This document shows, piece by piece, positions 8,421 through 18,948 of a stretch of 54,476 bases of DNA. Positions within the stretch are counted from its first letter, which is position 1, and the number at the start of each line of letters is the position of its first letter. The notes beneath the pieces were generated by a model, which did no database searches, was not told where the DNA came from, and saw nothing but the letters and a program-made list of their open reading frames with translations. This DNA comes from Aquificaceae bacterium (lineage in GTDB: Bacteria > Aquificota > Aquificia > Aquificales > Aquificaceae). Both the position numbers and the translations under genes were made by a program. The DNA lies in assembly GCA_027014155.1 (NCBI GenBank), contig JALWEG010000003.1:2479-56954 (forward strand), in the 5' to 3' direction.

Positions 8421-8684
8421 ATGGCCGTACCTACGAGAGAAGAGATTGAGAAGGTTCTGGACGAGGTCAGACCTGCGTTAAGGTTTGACGGCGGAGACGT
8501 GGAGCTGGTGGACATAACCGACGACGGTGTAGTTTTGGTCAGGTTGGTGGGAGCCTGCTCGGGATGCGGTATGTCGGTTCTAACTCTCAAAGCGGGAATA
8601 GAGAGAGCTATAAAGCAGAAGTTCCCAGACGTTAAAGAGGTCAAGGACGTAAATATGGACGTTCCTACTACGTTCGGTTTTTAA
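8421..8684 (+). CDS. NifU-like Fe-S scaffold/carrier (C-terminal NifU domain)
   Basis: 87 residues forming a single NifU C-terminal domain. Conserved features are FDGGDVELVDI and GACSGCGMSVLTLKAGIER, whose CxxC pair binds a 4Fe-4S cluster for delivery to apoproteins. ATG 8421 is chosen over the upstream in-frame TTG because AAGGAGG (8407-8413) sits 7 nt before it. It overlaps the convergent helicase gene by 17 nt at the 3' ends. The window's many Fe-S proteins (DinG-type helicase, AioA, AioB) are possible clients. Confidence 0.93.
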   Translation: MAVPTREEIEKVLDEVRPALRFDGGDVELVDITDDGVVLVRLVGACSGCGMSVLTLKAGIERAIKQKFPDVKEVKDVNMDVPTTFGF

Positions 8685-10590
8685 AGGCTAACCGCCCTTC
8701 GGGCGGTCTTTTATACAAAACCTTCAAACCTAACTCCTTTACAAAATTTACGAACTCCCTGTACCTCCATATCCTGTTGTCGCAAAAGATTATAGTTCCC
8801 TTATCTCCGTCTCTGCGCACCAATCTCCCTACGCCCTGTCTGAACCTTATGAAGGCCTTTCTGCGCTGATACTCAAAGGGGTCCTCCCCCGTCTCTTCAA
8901 GGTATTTAAGTCTGTGATAGGTTATCGGGTCCTTTGGGTGTTCAAAGGGAAGCTTTGAGATTAGCAATCCCTTCTCACCGGGAATGTCCACGCCCGTCCA
9001 AAGACTGTCAACACCTACCAGGACTCTGTAGTGCTCAGTCTGAAATCTCTCTATCAGCTCCCTGAGTCCCATGTTCCCCTGTTTTAAGGTGTCGGGTGAG
9101 TCCTCTATAAGTCCCATGTGCTCCCTGTTGGTCATCAGGACTATAACTTTCTCGTGCAGCCCTCTGAGCCTATCGTAGGCTTCCACCAGCTTGCTCTCCC
9201 AGTCCGACCTCTTGGGGTTTGTGCCCTCTATCACGAAGCTGACACCTTCGTAGCTGAAGGTGTGAGGCAGCCTGTAGAACCTTCCCTCTATACCGGTGGT
9301 AAAGCGTATATCCTCCGCGTCAACGGTGGCAGAGGTCAAAATGACACCTTTGTAGGCTTTGGTATCTACGATATCCCTGGGAAATATAGGAAAAGCTTCC
9401 ATCTTGTAGTTAAAGGTCTGGAGCTTTCTACTCCAGCTTCTGCTGACCGTATAGCCCCACTCCTTAGATGGCCTCCCCATGAGTCTGAAGAAGTAGTTAA
9501 ACCTTTGGAGTCTGCCTTGTAGAAACTCCAACTTTTTGGCCTTCTCCATAAGCTCCTTCTCTTCCCGCGTGGCTTCGTCGTAAGAGGCGTTTTTCTTCTC
9601 AAGAAGCTCCCTTGGAACCAGAGAGGTCTCTTCCAGATACTCTTTAAGCTCGTAAGATAGCATAAGCCGGCTCTCTAAAAGGTCTTCCAGCTCGCTTTTA
9701 AAATCCTCTAAACAAGTTTTGAACAGCTTCTTTAGGGGGTTCAGCACCTTGTTGCCAAACTCTTCAGCGTAAGGCTCAAGGGTATCCAAAACCATCTCTT
9801 CCCTCTTCTCCTTCTTAAAAGCTTCCTCAAAGTTGTTTATGAAGAACTCCTCCGGCTTTACATCTATGGTCTTGCCGTAAAGCTTGGATATGCCGGCTAT
9901 AAACTCCCTTAAGGAATACAGGGAGATACCTCCCCTTGAGGCGAGAGTCAGATACCTGTCCAGCTCGTGAGCCTCGTCTATCACCAAGAGCCTGTCCTGC
10001 GTATTGTCAAACTCCCTGAGTGCCAGTAATGAGTGGTTCACTATCAGTATGTCGGCTTTGAGCTCTTTCTGCTTGAGCTTTCTCCAGTAAAAGCAGGAGG
10101 ACAGATAAGGACACTTCTTTCTGTAAGCCGCGGTGCAGTAATCGTCGTCAACGTTGAACCTTGAGGGGTCTTCCACGAGAGCGTAATTGAGGTCTCCGTC
10201 CCATTCGGTATCAAGGAGTTCGGGTATGTTCCCCTTTTCTTCCTCTCTGAGGTCCTCCTTGTGGTATCTGTCAAGGCAGAGGTAGTTTCCCTTACCTTTG
10301 AGCACCGCGTAGTTTACCTCTCTGCCGGTTATCAGCCTGTAGTGGCCCGCCAGGAACTCTATATCCCTCTTGAGCTGGTCTTGGAGCACCTTGGTTCCCG
10401 TTGAGATTACGGCCCTTTGGCCGTAGGATATTATGGGTATCAAATAACCGAAGGTCTTTCCCGTCCCCGTAGGAGCCTCTATCAGCTTTACTCCGCCTTC
10501 CTCAATTGTGTCTATGACTAACTTGAAGAACTCCTCTTGGGACTTTCTCCTCTTTAAACCTTTTGAGAGCAGGTATTCATAAAGCTCCAT
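8668..10590 (-). CDS. DinG/XPD-family ATP-dependent DNA helicase with Fe-S cluster
   Basis: 640 residues. This is an SF2 5'-3' helicase of the XPD/DinG family that acts in DNA repair and recombination. Walker A is APTGTGKT (39-46) and the DEAH box is 205-208. Four cysteines between them (C105, C152, C160, C166) fit the 4Fe-4S domain of the family. The C-terminal motif RQGVGRLVRR is motif VI. The N-terminus has no exonuclease domain, so it is DinG-like rather than the fused Firmicute form. The start ATG overlaps the prfB stop by 1 nt. The last ~8 codons span the convergent nifU terminator. Confidence 0.9.
   Translation of the reverse strand: MELYEYLLSKGLKRRKSQEEFFKLVIDTIEEGGVKLIEAPTGTGKTFGYLIPIISYGQRAVISTGTKVLQDQLKRDIEFLAGHYRLITGREVNYAVLKGKGNYLCLDRYHKEDLREEEKGNIPELLDTEWDGDLNYALVEDPSRFNVDDDYCTAAYRKKCPYLSSCFYWRKLKQKELKADILIVNHSLLALREFDNTQDRLLVIDEAHELDRYLTLASRGGISLYSLREFIAGISKLYGKTIDVKPEEFFINNFEEAFKKEKREEMVLDTLEPYAEEFGNKVLNPLKKLFKTCLEDFKSELEDLLESRLMLSYELKEYLEETSLVPRELLEKKNASYDEATREEKELMEKAKKLEFLQGRLQRFNYFFRLMGRPSKEWGYTVSRSWSRKLQTFNYKMEAFPIFPRDIVDTKAYKGVILTSATVDAEDIRFTTGIEGRFYRLPHTFSYEGVSFVIEGTNPKRSDWESKLVEAYDRLRGLHEKVIVLMTNREHMGLIEDSPDTLKQGNMGLRELIERFQTEHYRVLVGVDSLWTGVDIPGEKGLLISKLPFEHPKDPITYHRLKYLEETGEDPFEYQRRKAFIRFRQGVGRLVRRDGDKGTIIFCDNRIWRYREFVNFVKELGLKVLYKRPPEGRLAFKNRT
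8691..8713 (+). terminator. Rho-independent terminator of the nifU-like gene
   Basis: A 7-bp GC stem, ACCGCCC-ttc-GGGCGGT (8691-8707), is followed by CTTTTA. It lies 6 nt after the stop. The same bases encode residues near the C-terminus of the convergent helicase gene, so terminator and coding sequence share DNA. Confidence 0.8.
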
Positions 10591-11705
10591 CAGTTCTTTC
10601 TCTTAGAAGCTCTCCATTTGAGGTAGTTCTCTATGAAGCTGTCTATATCACCGTCCATTACGGCGTCCACGTTTCCCGTCTCGTATCCCGTTCTGAGGTC
10701 TTTTATCATCTTGTAGGGGTGGAACACGTAAGAGCGTATCTGGTGTCCCCAACCTATATCCTTTTTATCCCCCTCATACTCTTTACGCTTTTCCTCCAAC
10801 TTCTGCTGTTCAAGCTGGTATAGTTTGGCCTTCAGGAGTTCCAAAGCCTTTCTCCTGTTCTGGAACTGAGAACGCTCCTGCTGGCAGGAGACCACTATGC
10901 CGGTGGGAATGTGGGTAATCCTAACCGCGGTGTCCGTCTTGTTCACGTATTGGCCTCCCGCTCCGGAAGCTCTAAAGGTTTCCAGCTTCAGGTCCTCATC
11001 TCTGATTTCTATGTTTATGTCCTCGTCTATCTGGGGTACCACGGAGACAGCGGCGAAGGAGGTGTGCCTTCTGGCATTGGAATCAAAGGGCGATATTCTT
11101 ACAAGTCTGTGGACTCCGTTCTCGCCTTTGAGGTAGCCGTAGGCGTAGGGGCCTTTAATCAGCACCGTGGCGCTCTTTATGCCGGCCACATCGTCGGGTG
11201 TTATGTCAACCATCTCCACCTCGTATCCCTTGTCCTCGGCCCATCTTTTATACATCCTCAAGAGCATCTGGGCCCAATCGCAAGCCTCCGTGCCGCCGGT
11301 TCCCGCCTGCACCGTGAGGAAGGCGTTCTTGGAGTCCATCTCCCCCGAGAGGTAGGTCTTTATCTCCAGTTCTCCCAGCTTGCGCTCTATAGACTCTATC
11401 TCCTCCGCAACCATGGAGAGCATGTCCGGCTCGTCCTGGGACAGCTCAATCAGCTCTTGAGCGTCCTTGAGGGAAGCCTCTATGGTCTCAAAGCTCTCTA
11501 AGGTCTCTTCAAGCCACTTTCTCCTCTGAATAAGCTCCCTGTTCTTATCCTGAGAGTTCCAGAACTCGGGCGAGGACATCGTCTCGTCCAACTTCCGCAG
11601 CTCTTCCTTAAGGGAGGGCAGGTTCAGAACCTCCCTTATCTCCTCAAAACGCTTCTTCAGCTCCTCTACCTTTCCCTTTAGCTCTACTACGTTCTGGGCT
11701 TTCAT
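10590..11705 (-). CDS. prfB: Peptide chain release factor 2
   Basis: 371 residues. RF2 reads UGA and UAA stops and triggers peptide release. The codon-recognition SPF tripeptide is at 205-207 ([14 protein letters not shown]) and the catalytic GGQ at 250-252 ([13 protein letters not shown]). The reading frame is continuous from ATG 11705. The in-frame UGA and +1 programmed frameshift seen near codon 26 in E. coli prfB are absent. The gene lies 13 nt after the copper-chaperone gene and runs into the helicase gene, so the three probably share a transcript. Confidence 0.97.
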   Translation of the reverse strand: MKAQNVVELKGKVEELKKRFEEIREVLNLPSLKEELRKLDETMSSPEFWNSQDKNRELIQRRKWLEETLESFETIEASLKDAQELIELSQDEPDMLSMVAEEIESIERKLGELEIKTYLSGEMDSKNAFLTVQAGTGGTEACDWAQMLLRMYKRWAEDKGYEVEMVDITPDDVAGIKSATVLIKGPYAYGYLKGENGVHRLVRISPFDSNARRHTSFAAVSVVPQIDEDINIEIRDEDLKLETFRASGAGGQYVNKTDTAVRITHIPTGIVVSCQQERSQFQNRRKALELLKAKLYQLEQQKLEEKRKEYEGDKKDIGWGHQIRSYVFHPYKMIKDLRTGYETGNVDAVMDGDIDSFIENYLKWRASKRKN

Positions 11706-11718
11706 GGTGGTGCCGACT

Positions 11719-11928
11719 TTAGCCTTCCACTACCTTGTATCCCCACTCCTCAATTGCCGCCGTTAGCTTTTCCTGCGGAACGTCCTTCTCCAGCTCCACC
11801 TCCACTCTGCCAGTGGGCAGGTCAACGTTAACGCTCACCACACCTTCAATGGAGGATAAAGCTCTCCGGACTGTATTCACGCAGTGCTGGCAGGTCATTC
11901 CTTGAACCTTAAGCTCTCTCTTTTCCAT
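11719..11928 (-). CDS. CopZ-like heavy-metal-associated (HMA) metallochaperone
   Basis: 69 residues, one ferredoxin-like HMA domain. The metal-binding MTCQHC motif is at residues 11-16, and [17 protein letters not shown] is the typical second half. It probably carries Cu(I) to a P-type ATPase not in this window. The frame is open to 12000, but ATG 11928 gives the standard HMA N-terminus. A weak promoter may lie upstream (TATCAA at 11961-11966 on plus, read as TTGATA on minus), in which case it would start the copZ-prfB-helicase unit. Confidence 0.88.
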   Translation of the reverse strand: MEKRELKVQGMTCQHCVNTVRRALSSIEGVVSVNVDLPTGRVEVELEKDVPQEKLTAAIEEWGYKVVEG

Positions 11929-11962
11929 AGCTCTATATATATTAAGGATTTCCAATCCGATA

Positions 11963-12739
11963 TCAAGCCGGAGGGGACTTAAGGAACCTCCTGCCTTCAC
12001 CTTTTAGCCACTCATTGAACTCCATGCCTACCTTGAGGGCGCGCAGAACGCTCTCTTCAAGGGGTGTAAGCTCCCGGGGTACGAGGTCTGGACGTCTCTC
12101 GTAGGTGTTCTTTATCCTGTGCCACATAGTCCAAAGCTCTATAAGCCTGTGGTTTCCCGAGGTTAGCTCCGGGGGAACGGACATACCCCTGTAGGTGCGC
12201 GGGCGGGTATAGACCGGATATCCCAGCCATCTGTTCTGGAAGGAATCCTCCTCCACGCTCTTTGGCTCACTTAAAACCCCGGGAACGAGCCTTGATATGC
12301 CGTCTATTAAGGAGAGGGCTACCAGCTCCCCTCCGGAAAGCACGAAATCCCCAAGGGATATCTCCATATCAACCTCCGACTTTACCCTCTCGTCAACCCC
12401 CTCGTACCTGCCGCAGATTATCGCTATCCTCCTGCACTGCGACAGCTCCCTTATGAGCTCTTGATTTAATCTCCTTCCCCAAGGCTCGGTTAGAACTACG
12501 AAGGGCCTGCCTTCCTGCGATACATACTCCAAGGCCTTCAGAATTGGCTCGGGTTTTAGAACCATTCCAGGAACGCCGCCGTAGGCGGCGTCGTCAACCT
12601 GTCTCTTGTGAGCGAATTCTCTCAGGTCAAGGCTCTTTACCTCAACGTGGCCTTTCTTTATGGCCTGCCTGACTATCCCAAACTGGGTGTAGCACTCAAT
12701 TATTTTGGGAAATATAGTCAGGACGTAGAAGCTTATCAT
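11963..12739 (-). CDS. trmD: tRNA (guanine-N1-)-methyltransferase TrmD
   Basis: 258 residues. TrmD makes m1G37 in tRNAs and prevents +1 frameshifting, using S-adenosylmethionine bound in a deep trefoil knot. Family motifs are present: DDAAYGGVPGMVLKPEP, CGRYEGVDERV, SLGDFVLSGGE and YPVYTRP. The start ATG overlaps the stop of the recombinase gene (ATGA, 12736-12739). The C-terminus (LKGEGRRFLKSPPA) is complete. The usual neighbours rimM, rpsP and rplS are absent here. Confidence 0.97.
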   Translation of the reverse strand: MISFYVLTIFPKIIECYTQFGIVRQAIKKGHVEVKSLDLREFAHKRQVDDAAYGGVPGMVLKPEPILKALEYVSQEGRPFVVLTEPWGRRLNQELIRELSQCRRIAIICGRYEGVDERVKSEVDMEISLGDFVLSGGELVALSLIDGISRLVPGVLSEPKSVEEDSFQNRWLGYPVYTRPRTYRGMSVPPELTSGNHRLIELWTMWHRIKNTYERRPDLVPRELTPLEESVLRALKVGMEFNEWLKGEGRRFLKSPPA

Positions 12740-13608
12740 GAACCCTGCAGGAACCCTCTGACCAGCTCCTCGGCTCTCCTTTGGCTGAACTTGTAGTAGG
12801 TCTCTATGGTGGTCTTTATGTTGGAGTGGCCGGCAAACTCCTTGACCACCTCTACGGGGAAGCCGCTGTTTACGAGGTTGGTTATGTAAGTGTGCCTGAA
12901 GCTGTGAACGCTGAAGCTTATACCTAACCTTTTGGAGAGTCTATCGGTGTAAACCTGGAGCACTCCCCTGCGGGCCTTGAAGTTGGACTCGTAATCCTCT
13001 ATCCACCTGACCATTCTCTCGGTTATTCTGTAGGTGTCCTCCTTGCTAAAACCCAGCACAGGAGCCAATCTGCCTTTATTTCTCTTGGTCATGTGGGGTT
13101 CCAGCTTTATCCAGAGTATCCCGCTCTTGTCAAGGTAAAAGTTCTTCCTTCCCAGCTTCTCAAACTCTCCCAGTCTTATGCCGCTGTGCAGAAAGAGGGA
13201 GTATATCTTTTCGTATCTCTTTCCCTTGACCGCCTCAAGGATTCTGTCCACCTCCTCCTTGCTCAGGGCACGGGGGTATCTGGGGGTCTTTTTTGAGTTG
13301 AGCTCCTCACGTAGCTCCTCTATAGCCTGTTCAAGGTCTGTAAACTTTTCTCTGGGTATGTAATCCCTCCTTAGGAGAAACTTAAAGAAGTGCTTGAGGG
13401 CAGACAGATTGGCGAGAAGAGAGGAAGGGCTCAGCTCCGAGTTGTCCACGTATCTGAATATCTGACCTGCACTTAAGTTAAGAATGTCCTCGTCCCTTTC
13501 AAGCTCCAAATCCCGTACGAAGCTCCTTACATGTCTGAGGTAGCTCTCGGTGGTCCTATCGCTCTTGGTCTTTCTTAAGCTTCTGTGCCACGTCTCAAGA
13601 AGCTCCAT
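12736..13608 (-). CDS. Xer-like tyrosine recombinase
   Basis: 290 residues. An N-terminal SAM-like core-binding domain is followed by the catalytic domain. Active-site residues are R145 (HSGIRLGE), K175 (MTKRN), H235 and R238 (HSFRHTY), H261 (GHSNIKTT) and the nucleophile Y271 or Y272 (ETYYKFS). The pair of tyrosines puts the first one residue later than in the common GHSSIxTTQIYTH pattern. The place in a housekeeping operon with trmD suggests a chromosome-dimer-resolving Xer enzyme rather than a phage integrase. No dif site was recognised here. Confidence 0.9.
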   Translation of the reverse strand: MELLETWHRSLRKTKSDRTTESYLRHVRSFVRDLELERDEDILNLSAGQIFRYVDNSELSPSSLLANLSALKHFFKFLLRRDYIPREKFTDLEQAIEELREELNSKKTPRYPRALSKEEVDRILEAVKGKRYEKIYSLFLHSGIRLGEFEKLGRKNFYLDKSGILWIKLEPHMTKRNKGRLAPVLGFSKEDTYRITERMVRWIEDYESNFKARRGVLQVYTDRLSKRLGISFSVHSFRHTYITNLVNSGFPVEVVKEFAGHSNIKTTIETYYKFSQRRAEELVRGFLQGS

Positions 13609-13620
13609 AGCTCTTTAAAT

Positions 13621-14634
13621 TTATAACTTAAAGCTCTTTACCGTGTCCACCAATAGTTTTACCTTATCAAACTCCATATCGGGTGCGAGGCCGTGGCCCA
13701 GGTTGAACACATATCTACTGCTTCTGGGCACACTCCTGAGAAGCTGCAAGGTTTTGTGCCTTATCACCTCCTCGGCTGCATAAAGGACGGAAGGCTCAAG
13801 GTTTCCCTGCAGAGCCTTATCGGTTCTCAGACAGGCCTGAGATAGCTCCACAGACCAGTCCACCGAGAGCGCGTCCGCGGAGGTTGAAGCCGCAAGATCA
13901 AAGAAGGAAGAGGAACCTTTAAAGAAGTAAATCACCGGGGTGTCGTAGTTGCTCTTGAGTCTATTTATAAGCTCGTCAATGAAGGGATAGACGTAATACT
14001 CGTAGTCTCCGTAGCTCAGGTAGTTAGTCCAGCTGTCAAAAATTTGAACCACGTCCGCGCCGGCCTCTATCTGATGGGAGAGGTACTCAAATATCACCTC
14101 CGTCAAAGTTTCCATTAAGTTAAAGAAGTGGCGCTCCCTTTCCCACATAAAGAGCTTGGTTCTTCTAAACTCACGGCTTGATGCACCCTCTATCATGTAG
14201 GAGGAAAGCGTAAAGGGTGCACCCGCAAAGCCTATAACCGGTACCTTGCTTTGGGCCTTCTTTACCTGCCGTATTATCTCGTAAACGTATCCGTTTTCCT
14301 CGGGGTCGTAATCCTTCAGGGAGCCGAGCTCCCCGTCCCAGTCCAGCTTGGGACCCTCTCCTTCAAGGAATCTAACCTTTACGCCTATGGCCTCCAAGGG
14401 CACCAGTATATCGGAGAAGATTATTATCGCGTCCACATCAAGCAGTTTCAGGGGCAGAAGGGAGGCTTCCACCGCAAGCTCTACGTTCTTGCAAAAGTCC
14501 AGAAAGTCCCCGGCTTTGGCTCTGAGCCGCCTGTATTCGCTCATGTATCTACCGGCCTGGCGCATGAGCCAGACGGGAAACCTCTCTATCTTTTCTCCCC
14601 TTAAGCTCTTGAGAAGAATCTCGTTCTCTACCAT
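13621..14634 (-). CDS. hemE: Uroporphyrinogen decarboxylase HemE
   Basis: 337 residues. It decarboxylates the four acetate side chains of uroporphyrinogen III to give coproporphyrinogen III in haem synthesis. The signature PVWLMRQAGRYMSEYR, the catalytic-loop IIIFSDIL Asp, GFAGAPFTLSSYMIEG and the C-terminal FNLGHGLAPD are all present. It lies 12 nt before the recombinase gene, so hemE-xer-trmD may be one transcript. The 444 bases upstream are AT-rich and probably hold its promoter. Haem supply fits the cytochrome and CcsA genes elsewhere in the window. Confidence 0.97.
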   Translation of the reverse strand: MVENEILLKSLRGEKIERFPVWLMRQAGRYMSEYRRLRAKAGDFLDFCKNVELAVEASLLPLKLLDVDAIIIFSDILVPLEAIGVKVRFLEGEGPKLDWDGELGSLKDYDPEENGYVYEIIRQVKKAQSKVPVIGFAGAPFTLSSYMIEGASSREFRRTKLFMWERERHFFNLMETLTEVIFEYLSHQIEAGADVVQIFDSWTNYLSYGDYEYYVYPFIDELINRLKSNYDTPVIYFFKGSSSFFDLAASTSADALSVDWSVELSQACLRTDKALQGNLEPSVLYAAEEVIRHKTLQLLRSVPRSSRYVFNLGHGLAPDMEFDKVKLLVDTVKSFKL

Positions 14635-15078
14635 GAGGCGACATTATCGTATATCGGACGCCGTTATGCAAGCGTGAAAAATACTTTATAAAGAATCATT
14701 TATTTCTTAGTAATTTCCGGAGTTCTTAAGTTTATAAATAGATTGTAAAATGCTTATATGCGAAAATTTATACAGATATATATGCGAGCAAATATTAAAT
14801 GACAATGTTTGTGGCTCTAATTTTTGCTCTATGGGATTAAATTCCATAAGTTAATGCGCATTTTGTAAAGAATTAAAAATCTCAAAACCTTTGGGAGTCA
14901 ATTATCAAGGGTTTAATGGCAGTTTTTTGTTGCATAAATAAACGTAAAGGAATAGAATATATATAGAAGAACAAAGTATTTTTAGGGTTCACCCGCTTGA
15001 CGGGTGGCATGTCTAAGCTTGCGGAGAGGGCGTTAAAGGCTCTAACCGTTAAGGTGGAAAGTTGGGAGGTAAGATTAA
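14635..15078. other. AT-rich intergenic region between divergent hemE and the P460 cytochrome gene
   Basis: No gene is seen in these 444 bases. The stretch 14680-14980 is much more AT-rich than its surroundings and holds many TATA-like words (14735, 14755, 14770, 14955), so a single promoter cannot be chosen. A short tnpB-derived relic sits at 14985-15007. One 8-of-9 match to a DnaA box (TTATACAGA, 14768-14776) is present, which is not enough to call an origin. Confidence 0.6.
14985..15007 (+). mobile_element. Short relic of a tnpB 3' coding region
   Basis: This 23-nt stretch holds the hairpin CACCCGcttgaCGGGTG and would translate GFTRLTGG. It matches the tnpB copy at 54156-54178 (minus, GLTRLTGG) and the relic at 48005-48027 (GFTHLTGG). 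Similarity fades after GGGTGG, so only a scar seems to remain. Confidence 0.55.
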
Positions 15079-15552
15079 ATGAGGGGACTTCTCATCAAAG
15101 GACTCCTGATTGCCGGAGTAGCAGTAGCCGGAGACCTTGAGTTTCCTGAAAACTGGAGCGGTATGAACAAGGTGGAGAAGGGAGCCATCATGCCGGGCAA
15201 TCCGCTGTACGGCATAGTTCCGGGCTATCACGAAACCTATATGGACGAAACCGCATACGCTCACTTCACCAAGTACGTGGCTGACCTAAAGAAGGGGAAG
15301 ACTCCCCCCGCATTTCCGAAGGGTTCCACCGTAGTGTTCGTGAATTTCAAAGACAAGGGGAAGACACCGAGGGTCGTGCTTGTGATGCAAAAGACCGGGG
15401 ACCCCAAGGACGAAGGTGGGTGGAAGTGGGAAGGTTTTCTACTGCCTGCCAAGAAGAGGATAGTTAAAAACGCCGCCAAGGATTGCGCCAACTGCCACTA
15501 CAAAGGAAAGAAGGACTGGGACGGCCTCTTTCTCCCTCACGTTAAAAAGTAA
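15079..15552 (+). CDS. Cytochrome P460-like monohaem c-type protein, exported
   Basis: 157 residues. A short signal peptide (about residues 1-17) precedes the mature part. One haem c site, CANCH, lies near the C-terminus (KDCANCHYKGKKDWDG), and GGWKWEGFLLPAKKR upstream of it resembles the end of the cytochrome P460/c'-beta family. Members bind NO or oxidise small nitrogen compounds. A good ribosome site (GGGAGGT) precedes ATG 15079. The stop overlaps the start of the chemoreceptor gene by 1 nt, so the two are made together, and the cytochrome may be the periplasmic ligand or redox sensor for it. That role is inference. Confidence 0.75.
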   Translation: MRGLLIKGLLIAGVAVAGDLEFPENWSGMNKVEKGAIMPGNPLYGIVPGYHETYMDETAYAHFTKYVADLKKGKTPPAFPKGSTVVFVNFKDKGKTPRVVLVMQKTGDPKDEGGWKWEGFLLPAKKRIVKNAAKDCANCHYKGKKDWDGLFLPHVKK

Positions 15553-17072
15553 TGAAGATATCACAGAAGCTGGGTGCAACCTTAGTCTTGGCCGTCATTG
15601 CACCGGTGATAGTGCCGGTTATCATTCTGTTCCAAAACATAAATGAGTTCCAAGAAAAGGCCGTACTTAACCTCCTTTATTCCCTTACCTCGGGCTTGGC
15701 TCCCTCCATAGCTTTTGAGTCTCAAGAGGGTGCTCAGGCCTACCTCAAAGATACGCTACGGAACGTGGAGGGAACAAGGTACGTGGTGGTGTTTACAAAA
15801 GACGGAAAAGTCTTCACCGAGCTTAAATGGGAGAAGGATTTTAAGCTGAGTATAGACTCACAGGTCGTGAAAAGAGTCCTCGGCGGTCAGAAGGAGGTAT
15901 CGGTTGAGGGAGAGAACCTTATAGTAGGTGTGCCTATAATGGATACCTCCTCGGAAAGCAAAGAGGTGATAGGCGCTCTGTTTCTGGTGGCCAAGAAAAA
16001 GTCGGTAATTACGGAGATAGTGATTATTCTGGGTGCTGTTGCCTTAGTGTCCCTTGTAGTTTTCTATATAGCCTTTTATACGCTAAGGTCTATTTCAAAA
16101 GAGATAGGAATGATAGTTGAGGAAATGTCAAAGTCTAAAGAGGGCAAGCTATCAGGGGTTGGTATAGATACGAAGGACGAGATAGGGCAGGTAGCGGCCT
16201 CTTGGAACGCTCTCGTTGATAAGCTCAACAATGTGGTATCAGAAATCGTAAAGCACTCAAAGAGCGTAGAGGAGGTGGCCTCCTCTCTTTCTTCCGGTTC
16301 GGCGGAGCTGTCCCAGTCCGTTAATCATCAGGTGGCCAACCTGTCCGAGGTATCGGAACTCGTTAAGGAGTTCTCTCAAGCGCTGAGGAACATATCGGAA
16401 AGAATGAAGCAGATGAGCGCCTTTGCGCGTGAGTCCCTTCAGGCTGCACAGGCCGGTGCGGAAAGCTCAAAGTCCATATCTATCTCAATGGAAAGGTTTT
16501 CCTCAACCGTTGAAGAGGTGCTAAAGACCTTCTCGGGTCTGTCCGAGAACGTGGCAAAAATAAACCGTATAGCTGACACGGTCAGAGAGATAGCCGAGAG
16601 AACGAACCTCCTGTCCCTCAACGCGGCCATAGAGGCAGCCAGAGCCGGGGAGGCCGGCAGAGGTTTTGCCGTTGTGGCGGAGGAGGTGGGTAAGCTCGCC
16701 ACCAAAACCAACGAGGAGCTTGAAAGCATAGAGAAGATTACCAAAGCGATTCTCGGAGCCTTTGAACAGGTCAACGTCAACATGGGTAAGGTCAGAGAGA
16801 GCTTCGGGGAGATGAGGAAAACCTCCGAGGTTATAGGAGAGAACTTCTCAAGGATACTCAAGGAATCTGAGCACACGAGCACTACCGCGGATACGGTATC
16901 TAACGAGGTTGAGGGGCATCTAAGGGGAATAGAGGAGATATCGGAGAAGCTTAGCTTCGTGACCAACGCGAGCCAGCAGATAGAGGCTATGGCAGAAGAG
17001 CTTGCCAGGGTTGCGGAAGAGATGAAAACGGTATCCGACAAGCTCTACAGAACTGTGGAGTTCTTTAAGTAA
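15552..17072 (+). CDS. Methyl-accepting chemotaxis protein
   Basis: 506 residues. TM1 is at about 10-28, a periplasmic sensor region at 35-150, TM2 at about 154-177, a HAMP domain to about 230, and then the cytoplasmic signalling rod. The hairpin tip [31 protein letters not shown] (given here only as a landmark at about 355-385) is the CheA/CheW-binding region. There is no C-terminal CheR-tethering pentapeptide. It is translationally coupled to the P460-like cytochrome gene. The sensor domain is not one I recognise. I infer redox or gas taxis from the context. Confidence 0.92.
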   Translation: MKISQKLGATLVLAVIAPVIVPVIILFQNINEFQEKAVLNLLYSLTSGLAPSIAFESQEGAQAYLKDTLRNVEGTRYVVVFTKDGKVFTELKWEKDFKLSIDSQVVKRVLGGQKEVSVEGENLIVGVPIMDTSSESKEVIGALFLVAKKKSVITEIVIILGAVALVSLVVFYIAFYTLRSISKEIGMIVEEMSKSKEGKLSGVGIDTKDEIGQVAASWNALVDKLNNVVSEIVKHSKSVEEVASSLSSGSAELSQSVNHQVANLSEVSELVKEFSQALRNISERMKQMSAFARESLQAAQAGAESSKSISISMERFSSTVEEVLKTFSGLSENVAKINRIADTVREIAERTNLLSLNAAIEAARAGEAGRGFAVVAEEVGKLATKTNEELESIEKITKAILGAFEQVNVNMGKVRESFGEMRKTSEVIGENFSRILKESEHTSTTADTVSNEVEGHLRGIEEISEKLSFVTNASQQIEAMAEELARVAEEMKTVSDKLYRTVEFFK

Positions 17073-17103
17073 GATACCTCCGCTTTTAGCTTAAAAAAAA
17101 GGG

Positions 17104-17132
17104 TTGCAAAAAAGGGAGGGAAGTGGTATATT
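17104..17132 (+). promoter_or_regulatory. rRNA operon promoter (sigma70 type)
   Basis: TTGCAA at 17104-17109, a 17-nt spacer and TATATT at 17127-17132 form a good promoter about 95 nt before mature 16S. The start site would be near 17139. I saw no convincing boxB/boxA pair in the leader. Confidence 0.75.
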
Positions 17133-17183
17133 AGAAGTTCGCAATAAGGAGGACGTAGGAGCCTCCAGAACCTTGTCAGCTGA

Positions 17184-17204
17184 ATAGGGGATTAGGAGCC
17201 TCCA
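17184..17204 (+). other. 16S rRNA processing stem, 5' arm
   Basis: The segment ending GGAGCCTCCA (17184-17204) is complementary to 18814-18832 (TGGAGGCTCCT...). Pairing brackets mature 16S rRNA and would make the RNase III cleavage stem. One base is unpaired in the 5' arm. Confidence 0.7.
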
Positions 17205-17226
17205 ATAGGCTTGTCGCCTAAGAGTT

Positions 17227-18795
<1,569 letters not shown>

Positions 18796-18813
18796 AACGG
18801 AAAGCTAAATTGA

Positions 18814-18832
18814 TGGAGGCTCCTATCCCCTA
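18814..18832 (+). other. 16S rRNA processing stem, 3' arm
   Basis: This arm is complementary to 17184-17204. Together they close the 16S precursor loop for RNase III-type processing, upstream of the spacer tRNAs. Confidence 0.7.
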
Positions 18833-18854
18833 CTGAGTTGACGCTTGCAGAGCA

Positions 18855-18928
18855 GGGCCTCTAGCTCAGCTGGTTAGAGCGTGCCCCTGATAAGGGCAAG
18901 GTCGGTGGTTCAAGTCCACCGAGGCCCA
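18855..18928 (+). tRNA. tRNA-Ile (anticodon GAT)
   Basis: 74 nt without an encoded CCA. The acceptor stem GGGCCTC/GAGGCCC is perfect, the D arm is GCTC-loop-GAGC, the anticodon loop is CTGATAA between TGCCC and GGGCA, and the T arm is GGTGG-TTCAAGT-CCACC. It is in the 16S-23S spacer, the usual place. Confidence 0.98.
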
Positions 18929-18948
18929 TTATCAGGGACAACTTCCGA

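Noticed and set aside
11590-11705. Programmed frameshift in prfB
   Set aside because: The frame is continuous from ATG 11705 with no internal UGA or slippery CUU-UGA site.
14635-15078. Replication origin beside hemE
   Set aside because: Only one imperfect DnaA box was found and no dnaA or dnaN gene is near.
15009-15140. Small frame starting at ATG 15009 (about 43 residues)
   Set aside because: It has no ribosome site and mostly overlaps the signal-peptide region of the cytochrome gene.
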